Origin: Opitutales bacterium
Lineage (GTDB): Bacteria; Verrucomicrobiota; Verrucomicrobiia; Opitutales; Opitutaceae
Length of the DNA stretch: 23,564 nt
Direction of reading: 5' to 3'
Assembly (NCBI GenBank): GCA_021772595.1
Contig: JAJFLS010000363.1
Span: 1 to 23,564, forward strand
Shown here: piece by piece, positions 14,891 through 20,881 of the stretch
Layout of the letters: every line of letters starts with the position of its first letter
Numbering within the stretch: position 1 is the first letter of the stretch
Made by a program: the position numbers and the translations under genes
Notes under the pieces: model-generated
Seen by the model: the letters and a program-made list of their open reading frames with translations, nothing else
Database searches by the model: none
Told to the model about the DNA's origin: nothing

Positions 14891-15754
14891 TCAGATGAGC
14901 ATGGAAAACAGGTTTTGGCGGTCATTGAATTCGAAGCGAGCTTCGTCGATGAGGGACGCGACGTCCAAGGGGTCGATGCCTAGCTTGGGGAGCGCCCATT
15001 GAATCTCGGGCGGGAGTTCGTCTTCGAAGTCGAAGCCGGAAAACTGCCGCGTGATCCAGATGGAAAAGGTTAGGATGGCGGTCTGTTTGTGGTATTTGTC
15101 GGAGTCAGTGGGCGATTCTTGCTGTCTAACGGGTTGCCAGATCTCCGGCTCGAATTGCCAGTGGCGGAGAAGCTCGAAGCCGGTTTGCCAGCTCGTGACG
15201 CCGAGAACTTCCATCTCGGTGTCGTAAATCGAATTTTCCCCCGCGATTGCTTGGAGATCTACCATTGTCTCCAATCTCTCCAAATAGAGATTGATCGCGA
15301 GCTTGCCGATTGCGTGGAGGAGCCCGGCGATATAGGGCGCGCTCATGTCTATTCCGATGCGCTTCGCCAAGACTTCGGAAGCGACGCCGACCGCGATGCA
15401 CTCGTCGGCGTACTCGGTGGCGGTAACTCCGTAGCTCGGGAGGGCTTGATAGAAGGAGTCGTGGGCGATGATGACGCAAAGGACTTTGTGGACTTCGTTC
15501 AAGCCGATGCGCGCGATCGCGGATTCGATGTCGGTCAGCTTGACGGTGCTCCCGTAATAGGCGCTGTTGGTGACGCGCAAGAGGTGGGCGGTCAGCCCGG
15601 GGTCCATTTTAACGATGGAGGCGACGTAGTCGAGGCCGGTGTCTTCGTTTTGGACGAGGCTTGATAGCCGGGTGAAAATCCTGGGAGAAGCGGGTAAACT
15701 GGTCGAGAACTCCAGCAGAAGCGGAATGGAGATCGGGTCTATTTTCTTGGGCAT
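14891..15754 (-). CDS. HDOD-domain signalling protein
   Basis: Using the ATG at 15754, this is a 287-residue protein beginning MPKKIDPISIPLLLEFSTSL. The frame is open to 15964, but the upstream 70 codons read through dispersed repeat DNA and do not look like protein. An ATG at 15790 is an alternative. The HDOD domain covers most of the protein: LPASPRIFTRLSSLVQNEDTGLDYVASIVKMDPGLTAHLLRVTNSAYYG, then AIARIGLNEVHKVL, then AGLLHAIGKLAINLYL, where the HD-hydrolase HDxGK is altered to HAIGK. Loss of the metal-binding aspartate is normal for HDOD proteins, which act as regulatory scaffolds rather than phosphodiesterases. It stands alone, without response-regulator or GGDEF parts, and precedes the TPR gene by 35 bp. 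Confidence 0.85.
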   Translation of the reverse strand: MPKKIDPISIPLLLEFSTSLPASPRIFTRLSSLVQNEDTGLDYVASIVKMDPGLTAHLLRVTNSAYYGSTVKLTDIESAIARIGLNEVHKVLCVIIAHDSFYQALPSYGVTATEYADECIAVGVASEVLAKRIGIDMSAPYIAGLLHAIGKLAINLYLERLETMVDLQAIAGENSIYDTEMEVLGVTSWQTGFELLRHWQFEPEIWQPVRQQESPTDSDKYHKQTAILTFSIWITRQFSGFDFEDELPPEIQWALPKLGIDPLDVASLIDEARFEFNDRQNLFSMLI

Positions 15755-15879
15755 GCGTGTCTCGCGAATTTGGGAGTTCGTGGTTATCATTAAGAATGAA
15801 GTGCCGGAAGCAATGCCTTTACTTGAAAAATGCGCCCTATGCGGGCGTTGGTCGGGGCGAAAGGATTGGTTGTGCTTCG

Positions 15880-15965
15880 CCCAAGTCCTTCGGACTCCCG
15901 CTTCGCGGTCCCTATCTCCTGCCGCGCTGCGGCATCCGTCGAACCTTGCGGACAAAGTTCGCAAG
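15880..15965. repeat. Dispersed mini-hairpin repeat
   Basis: A string of very short hairpins lies upstream of the HDOD gene: AGTCC-TTC-GGACT (15884-15896), CCGCTTCGCGG (15898-15908), GCCGCGCTGCGGC (15921-15933), and GAAC/GTTC arms at about 15941-15960. Similar wording occurs at about 356-395. It reads as non-coding repeat DNA and explains the spurious N-terminal extension of the HDOD frame. Confidence 0.5.
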
Positions 15966-16007
15966 TCATTGGTAACCAGCAGAAATATGGTGAAAAGGAT
16001 GTAGCGG

Positions 16008-16150
16008 ACTCACAAATGGACTCACAAAAATTAGACGCGAACAGTCCTGATTTGGCACGGATAATCGATTATTGGCAAAATCTACCGGAAAATGTGAAGC
16101 AGGCCATTAACGTGTTAGTTACACATTATTGCGAGGTTGATAGGAAATTC
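16008..16150 (+). pseudogene. Possible integrase C-terminal remnant
   Basis: The plus-strand frame ending at 16204 includes MDSQKLDANSPDLARIID, then YWQNLPENVKQAINVLVTHY. The pattern DPDLAxxxxxWxxLPExxRxxIxxLV is one I associate with the extreme C-terminus of tyrosine recombinases in Planctomycetota and Verrucomicrobiota. No catalytic R-H-R-Y core is present upstream, where the frame runs through repeat DNA. A direct duplication, GGACTCACAAA at 16005-16015 and 16018-16028, lies at its start. It is probably a leftover of a deleted mobile element. A short functional protein of about 50 residues is less likely. The assignment is tentative. Confidence 0.35.
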
Positions 16151-16152
16151 AA

Positions 16153-16654
16153 TTGTTCCGTAATCTCTTCAGTATCGGTGAGCGGATCGATCTTATTTAC
16201 CTGAGTCCATTAAACTTGGCGAGACCGCAGGATGGTTCTGGATCCGTCGACCAAATTCGCGAATGGAGGTTCAATATGTTTACGAACTACCGGTTTGATT
16301 CGGATAGTAAGCTAAAGGGCTTCACGGTCGGTGGCGGTGCTCGCTGGCAGGATGAAGCTGCCATCGGTCATCCGCAAATATTCGATAGCGAACTAGATTC
16401 GTTTAAGCTAGATATTGAAAACCCGCACTTCGGGCCAAGCGAATTCAATATGGATGGTTTTGTGCCGTATAAAAAGCCCCTTCAGGACGGTAAAGTCGGT
16501 ATGACGCTGACCTTGAATGTGCGGAACCTGCTCAACGATGGTGATCTGATTCCTGTTGCGGCGAATCCGAATGAAGCATCCATGGGGCTTGTAGCCGTTT
16601 GACGGATACCAACTGAACGTACCTATTCGCTTACTGCGAAATTCAATTTTTTAG
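16153..16654 (+). pseudogene. TonB-dependent receptor, C-terminal remnant
   Basis: The frame encodes only the last part of an outer-membrane TonB-dependent receptor barrel. It reads REWRFNMFTNYRFDSDSKLKGF, then TVGGGARWQDEAAIGHP, FGPSEFNMDGFVPYKKPL, and LTLNVRNLLNDGDLIPVAANPN. These are the final beta strands of the Opitutia-type receptors. The N-terminal signal, plug and most of the barrel (normally several hundred residues) are missing. A TGA at 16600-16602 interrupts the frame. The same frame then continues RIPTERTYSLTAKFNF, the expected last strand, where VAVWRIP-type sequences usually have Trp, so a TGG to TGA change is likely. The natural TAG stop (16652-16654) is one base out of frame after a run of six T. 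So the gene is truncated and doubly disabled. Confidence 0.85.
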
Positions 16655-16669
16655 TGGTTTGTTTGGGTC

Positions 16670-16704
16670 AGCTCTGTCCATGCGCGGACAGAGCTGGCTT
16701 TTTT
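16670..16704 (+). terminator. Rho-independent terminator of the dead TonB receptor gene
   Basis: AGCTCTGTCC (16670-16679) pairs perfectly with GGACAGAGCT (16686-16695) over a six-base loop, and a six-T run follows at 16699-16704. It sits 15 bp after the receptor's original stop and survives although the gene has decayed. Confidence 0.88.
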
Positions 16705-16839
16705 AGAAATAAGGGGAGTGTTTTCGGATAGGTCCCTCTCAATATGCTATGTAGAGTTTCTGGTTTAGCGTCCTTTGGCGTATTTAGCGGACTATAGAAA
16801 TCCCTCCGTGCCCTCCCCGGCCTCTAGCGTAGCGGGCGG

Positions 16840-18960
16840 TTAAGATCCCTTCTCGATTGGGAGGATCACCTTAAAGGTCGAACCCTCTCCTTGCGAGCTC
16901 TCTACTTCGAGGCGGCCGCCGTGGGCTTCAACGATCATCTTGCTCTGGAACATGCCGATTCCTAGGCCGCGTTGCTTGGTGGATTTGAAGGGCCGAAACA
17001 AGCTCTTGCTCAGGAAATCCTGGCTCATGCCGCAGCCATTGTCACTCACGCTAAGAATCGCGCTTTTTCCATCGGTCTCGGTCCGCACCTCAATATCGCC
17101 TCCAGACTCCATCGCTTCGGCCGCGTTGATGATCAAGTTGAGCAATACCTTGCCCATCTGGTCTGCATCGATTTTGGCCGTCGTCTCGGATCCGAAACTG
17201 GTAGTCAAAGCGATTCCCTCGGAAGCCTGCCAATCGTCGATAATCGACTTCGCGAATGCGTCGAATCCGATCGGTTTCGAAGCGATCTCAATTTCGCTAC
17301 GCACCGTGCTGAGTCGTCCGATGAGTTGATTGATCCGATCGCCCGTCTTGGAGATTCCGCGCAATGCATCTTCGCGAAATTCCGGATTTTCCCAATGTAT
17401 CGGAAGATTCTTTACCATGATGTTCAGGGTGGACGCCGCATTCTTCAGATCGTGGACGAAGAAGGCGGCCATCGTCTGGAACGCTTCGAGTTCGCGAGTC
17501 TCGAGAAGCTTGCTGGAAAGCTGCAGATTGAGCAGGCTCGAGGCGGCATGGGTGCCCACGCTGTTGAGGATGTCGAATTCCTGTTCAGAGAAGACCGCGC
17601 CGCTCACTCGATCGCCGATGACGATGATCCCGAGAAGCGAATCTCTCGCTGTCATGGGAATGCAGATACGATTGCCACCGTGAGGGAATTTCTTTGGATT
17701 GGCTTCTTTGATGACCTCAGCCCAAGGCTCCTTAGCCTTGTCGAGATCGATCGGCCGTCGCGAATCTTGAAAGGCCTTTTTGAGCGCGTCTATTCCGTCT
17801 CCAGGAAGCGCGAGAGTAGAGGCGTTGGAATCGGTCGATGACGTGGATGCGGCGAGCCTCAATTTCGTTTGGTCGCTATTGAGAAGCCACAGGCTGACCG
17901 AGAGGGACTCGAAAATCTCGGCGATTAGTTTCGCAAGCGATTCGCAGAGTTCGGGCTGCCGCACGTGCGAAGCGGTTTCTTCGGTAAAGCGTCTCCAGAC
18001 CGTCCGGTAGTCGTACATGGGCCGCTTGAAGTGACGGCTAACGAACTGTTTGACGTTTAAGCGAAATTGATCCGACTGCAGCAAGGTTGCCAAGAGCACG
18101 ACCGCTACTAGGATGCCCAACGCCTTTATCGGGAAGGCAATATCGCCACCGATCAGAGCCACGAGCTTTGCCAGAACTCCAACTGCCAGCAAGTAGATGC
18201 CAGCCAGCAGTATTATTAGGGAATTGCTGAGAACGGCGTGCGATGGGTAGAGCTCGATCTCGAAATGGCCTTTTCGGGTCATGGATCGAAGTATGAGCAA
18301 ACTCGATACGATCAACCCGACTGAATTGATCGCGTCCATGCCCGAATGGACATTGGCGAAAAGGAGGGCTTGGCTGCTGGTATAGAAACGCACTATGAAA
18401 AGCGTTCCGAACCCCAGGAGCATGTATTTTACCTGCCAGCGCATGCCGCCGACTGCCGCGCGGTAGGTGCGTTCCAGATTCATCATGCTCAAGACGGTGC
18501 CCAAAATCATGAGAAAGTGGGTGGCTTGGCCTGGCCAACCTAGCAATATCGCTAGACCTCCATCGCCTTTTAACTGTCGGAAGAGAATATAGCTGTCCTG
18601 GTACAGCGCCGCCAGTAGCGCCGGCAGGACAAAAGCGATGATCAGTGTGTAGCGCCACCGAAATAGGAACTCCCGAGAACTGCCGCGTGCGTAGGTTAGG
18701 CTGAAAAGTATCCAAGATCCGGGAAGAAACGAAAGGGCGATCAGACGGATTTGCTGCCAATAGATGGTGGAGTTGGCTTGGTCCGCTGAAGCGCTTAGAC
18801 CGGCTGCCAAGCTCTCGAAGCTAAGAATCGCCATGCTACCGCTAAAGGCCCAGCGGGCCAAGGAATGACGCTTGCCGATGACTGTAAGCGCGATGTAGGA
18901 GAGAGAAAAGAGCCCACAGATGGCGGCGGAAATAAAGGCGAAAAGAGCAGGTACGTTCAT
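16840..18960 (-). CDS. prsK: Membrane histidine kinase, PEP-CTERM system PrsK type
   Basis: This 706-residue sensor kinase has the PrsK layout. The N-terminal part (1-300) has about eight transmembrane helices, with RWAFSGSMAILSFESLAAGLSA, PGSWILFSLTYARGSSREF and YMLLGFGTLFIVRFYTSSQALLF. A GAF-like region follows at about 330-480 (LCESLAKLIAEIFESLSVSLWLL; RICIPMTARDSLLGIIVIGDR). The kinase core has the H-box FFVHDLKNAAS (His503), N-box NLIINAAEAM (608-617), G1 DNGCGM (640-645) and G2 GLGIGM (665-670). PrsK pairs with PrsR, a sigma-54 activator, to control exosortase-sorted surface proteins. Here no PrsR gene adjoins it. Upstream, 250 bp away on the same strand, lies a VPDSG-CTERM gene with a sigma-54 promoter, which supports the assignment. 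Confidence 0.88.
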   Translation of the reverse strand: MNVPALFAFISAAICGLFSLSYIALTVIGKRHSLARWAFSGSMAILSFESLAAGLSASADQANSTIYWQQIRLIALSFLPGSWILFSLTYARGSSREFLFRWRYTLIIAFVLPALLAALYQDSYILFRQLKGDGGLAILLGWPGQATHFLMILGTVLSMMNLERTYRAAVGGMRWQVKYMLLGFGTLFIVRFYTSSQALLFANVHSGMDAINSVGLIVSSLLILRSMTRKGHFEIELYPSHAVLSNSLIILLAGIYLLAVGVLAKLVALIGGDIAFPIKALGILVAVVLLATLLQSDQFRLNVKQFVSRHFKRPMYDYRTVWRRFTEETASHVRQPELCESLAKLIAEIFESLSVSLWLLNSDQTKLRLAASTSSTDSNASTLALPGDGIDALKKAFQDSRRPIDLDKAKEPWAEVIKEANPKKFPHGGNRICIPMTARDSLLGIIVIGDRVSGAVFSEQEFDILNSVGTHAASSLLNLQLSSKLLETRELEAFQTMAAFFVHDLKNAASTLNIMVKNLPIHWENPEFREDALRGISKTGDRINQLIGRLSTVRSEIEIASKPIGFDAFAKSIIDDWQASEGIALTTSFGSETTAKIDADQMGKVLLNLIINAAEAMESGGDIEVRTETDGKSAILSVSDNGCGMSQDFLSKSLFRPFKSTKQRGLGIGMFQSKMIVEAHGGRLEVESSQGEGSTFKVILPIEKGS

Positions 18961-18999
18961 CGGAGGATTGAAGACTGATTAACCGTAGAGGAGCGTGGT

Positions 19000-19089
19000 G
19001 ATCGCTGATACGAATGATTAACCGCAAAGATCGCCAAGGACGCAAAGACGAAAAAGAGGTTTTTGAATTGTTGCGATTGATCGCTGATA
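19000..19089. repeat. AACCGCAAAG-type repeat between direct repeats
   Basis: AACCGCAAAG begins at 19020 and is followed by the iterated GCCAAGGACGCAAAG. It is flanked by an 11-bp direct repeat, GATCGCTGATA at 19000-19010 and 19079-19089. A related copy lies at 23203-23256, and AACCACAGATT at 209 and 660 is of similar style. The rest of the 251-bp gap before the VPDSG gene's terminator shows no gene. Confidence 0.5.
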
Positions 19090-19147
19090 GGCTGTGGCAA
19101 GACTATGATGAGTGCTCGTAATTTGTCGAAAGCTAGTAGCCAGGCAC

Positions 19148-19180
19148 AAAAAAGCCGTCCCGCGTGAGCGGGACGGCTTT
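19148..19180 (-). terminator. Rho-independent terminator of the VPDSG-CTERM gene
   Basis: Read on the minus strand, AAAGCCGTCCCGC pairs with GCGGGACGGCTTT over a four-base loop (plus-strand positions 19151-19180). It is followed by a six-T run (19153-19148). It lies about 31 bp after the VPDSG-CTERM stop codon. This separates that transcript from prsK downstream. Confidence 0.92.
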
Positions 19181-19211
19181 GAAAATCGTTAGCTCCTAGA
19201 GTTTGAAGAGA

Positions 19212-19772
19212 CTACTTCTTGAAGCGACGAGCTGCTCCGGCAAGGCCGAGGAGACCGAGACCGAGAAGAGCTGCGGTTGCTCCGGAGTCAGGAACATCTG
19301 CCGAGGAAGAAAATGCTATGCTTGTTCCTGTACCGGAGGTACTAAGAAACCATGTCCCGTCAGTATCATCAAACCCCCCGATTCTTGCGATTCCATGCCC
19401 CGTTAGAGTTCTTTGTCCGTTCGAGAATGAGTTGCCAGTTAACGTCGTTACCTCGAAGCTAAAGGTGACTCCGTCTGTGAATGTCCACAATTTGTCAACA
19501 GAAAGAGCTCCAGTGGTACCCACTGAACCAAAAGTGAAGTCTTTGAATGTTGCAGTAGTTGGCACAGTTAGTCCAGCGTAAGATCCAGTGCTAATGACTT
19601 CCAACAGGTCGATTGGATTGGCAAAAGAGATGCTAGTTGCAGAAGCTGGAGTGGCGTCAAGCGTTGCTCCACCGGTGAAGAATACTTCACCAGAGATAAA
19701 TACAGCTTGAGCCGCCTGACCAGCTACGAGAGTGGCGAGAGCGAAGCCGAGTATTAGTTTTAATTTTTTCAT
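19212..19772 (-). CDS. VPDSG-CTERM sorting domain protein
   Basis: This 186-residue protein is built for export and C-terminal sorting. Residues 1-23 are a signal peptide (LILGFALATLVAGQAAQA|V). The mature part is a small Thr/Ser/Gly-rich beta domain (VFISGEVFFTGGATLDATPA; FKDFTFGSVGTTGALSVDKLWTFTDGVTFSFEV; RTLTGHGIARIGGFDDTDGTWFLSTSGTG). The tail (160-186) is VPDSG, then a hydrophobic helix ATAALLGLGLLGLAGAA, then RRFKK. This is the tripartite signal recognised by exosortase-type enzymes in Verrucomicrobiota and Lentisphaerota. It is probably removed on delivery to the surface or matrix. There are no cysteines. A sigma-54-like promoter (19819-19835) and its own terminator make it monocistronic. 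PrsK is the next gene downstream. The function of the beta domain is unknown. Confidence 0.93.
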   Translation of the reverse strand: MKKLKLILGFALATLVAGQAAQAVFISGEVFFTGGATLDATPASATSISFANPIDLLEVISTGSYAGLTVPTTATFKDFTFGSVGTTGALSVDKLWTFTDGVTFSFEVTTLTGNSFSNGQRTLTGHGIARIGGFDDTDGTWFLSTSGTGTSIAFSSSADVPDSGATAALLGLGLLGLAGAARRFKK

Positions 19773-19818
19773 AATTTTGTTTTAGTTGAATTAGATGAAA
19801 TTAGTTTCGACTACTTTT

Positions 19819-19835
19819 AGCAGAGGTCGTGCCAG
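19819..19835 (-). promoter_or_regulatory. Sigma-54 (RpoN) -24/-12 promoter of the VPDSG-CTERM gene
   Basis: The minus strand reads CTGGCACGACCTCTGCT against the consensus YTGGCACGRNNNTTGCW. Only one specified base differs (C for T at the start of the -12 element). GG (19833-19832) and GC (19821-19820) are correctly spaced. The predicted start near 19808 gives a leader of about 36 nt before the ATG at 19772. PrsR, partner of the adjacent PrsK, is a sigma-54 activator in known systems. Confidence 0.8.
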
Positions 19836-20254
19836 CTTAGATTCGAATGGGGCTAAAATATATTAAATAGCTGTATAGCAGCAACTTAAAAAATATTGTA
19901 TTTTTGTTCTGCCCTTGTGGGTTTTGTGAAACTGTAAGAAATGCTGACGCTTTATGTGCGAGGGCGGATAGATCTGTTTTTTACTTATTGATGATAAACG
20001 ATTTAGGGGATTTTGAGGGGGACGTAATAATTTTTGACGTTTTTATAGATTTCAAATAATCTCTGTAAGTTGTTTATAAACAAAAGGATGAAGTTATGAT
20101 GAGTGTCAGGAAATGGGAAAGAGTTGGCGGGGGCTTCGTTTTTACATTTTCCAGTTCTGGAGCCGAGAGTCGCGGGGTAAGGCGGCTACTGCTTTGAGCG
20201 CATCCAATTTGGGATGCTTGCTGGCGATAATCTTTGCCATAGCCGAGGTAAAAT
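19836..20254. other. AT-rich upstream region of the VPDSG-CTERM gene
   Basis: About 250 bp (19840-20100) is much richer in A and T than its surroundings, as expected for activator-bound DNA upstream of a sigma-54 promoter. CTGTAAG occurs at 19932-19938 and 20063-20069, about 100 and 230 bp upstream of the -24 element. These are weak candidates for activator sites. A 33-codon frame at about 20097 has no recognisable features and is not called. Confidence 0.3.
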
Positions 20255-20279
20255 AATCGCCTGCAAGCAAGCTCCTACA
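20255..20279 (-). repeat. Single REP-like unit
   Basis: One unpaired member of the TGTAGGAGC-CTGCTTGCAG-GCGATT family, in reverse orientation. It has one mismatch that weakens the stem and no partner within 200 bp, unlike the paired copies at 4510-4655 and 5679-5751. Confidence 0.7.
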
Positions 20280-20417
20280 ATTGGCGAGTGATTATTTTCA
20301 GCTACGAGAAATTACAAGGTCCCGTATGCGGGTCAAATTGTCCGCTACTTGAGAATATCTCGGGGATGCTTTATTTTAACAGAGATTCCGCTTCGGTCTT
20401 CTCCCGCCAAGCCGATG

Positions 20418-20533
20418 GGCGTCAACTTAAGCTGATCATGCTAGAATCCACGCCGCATTCGCGACGTAGCTATACCGAGACTTCGGTGTGGAATTTGCAA
20501 TGGAGGGCTAATGTTTGGACTTAAGTTGACGCC
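20418..20533. mobile_element. MITE-like element with 14-bp perfect terminal inverted repeats
   Basis: GGCGTCAACTTAAG at 20418-20431 is perfectly inverted at 20520-20533, bounding 116 bp. Inside is a hairpin-forming unit (20453-20506) opening AATCCACGCCGCATTCGCG and closing CGGTGTGGAATT, related to 6888-6947 and 2231-2255. No transposase is encoded. No clear target-site duplication was seen in the immediate flanks. Confidence 0.5.
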
Positions 20534-20692
20534 TGTGCTCCAAGCCGGATACGCCGAGACAAGTCGCGGAAGCAGGATGGCCTTTGGGCAACAGGATCTA
20601 GAAAGTTGCTTGCTGCGGGTGAAAGATTCTCTTTGTGGATGTTGAGAGCTTGGTACTCGCCGGCCCACATTTCTATGATCGGATAAAACGCG

Positions 20693-20723
20693 AAAGGCCC
20701 AGTGGTGAACCACTGGGCCTTTT
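20693..20723. terminator. Strong hairpin, probable terminator
   Basis: AAAGGCCCAGTGG (20693-20705) pairs perfectly with CCACTGGGCCTTT (20710-20722) over a TGAA loop. On the plus strand it ends in TTTT. On the minus strand it ends TTTCGCGTTTT. It lies 160 bp beyond the stop of the minus-strand TPR lipoprotein gene and could end that transcript. It would also end any plus-strand transcript from the gene-less DNA at 19836-20690. Confidence 0.65.
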
Positions 20724-20732
20724 ACGTTGGAG

Positions 20733-20815
20733 GAAGGGCTGACTAATCCTTGTCAGCTGCTTCAGAGTTATTTCTTTTTCGGCTGCTTAGGGATAAGCAG
20801 CCCTACCTTTGAATT
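20733..20815. repeat. AAGGTAGGG-type inverted repeat pair
   Basis: The left arm contains the hairpin GGCTGACTAATCCTTGTCAGC. The right arm contains GGCTGCTTAGGGATAAGCAGCC followed by CTACCTTT. The two arms are inverted relative to each other, as in the inner pair at 4551-4629, and the right arm matches 4551-4574 exactly over 24 bases. Confidence 0.75.
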
Positions 20816-20881
20816 TACTGAACCACGTATCCATGAGCGAGGTCCGTAGTCCAGCATCGTTCAATAGGCTCTGATCTACTT

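Noticed and set aside
15755..15964. 70-codon N-terminal extension of the HDOD protein
   Set aside because: It reads through hairpin-rich dispersed repeat DNA and the HDOD domain start fits the ATG at 15754.
16972..17841. 289-codon plus-strand frame
   Set aside because: It is antisense to the kinase core of prsK and has no recognisable domain.
20550..20690. Possible small SRP RNA (GGAAGCAG motif)
   Set aside because: The flanking pairing required for SRP helix 8 is absent and only a short motif matches.
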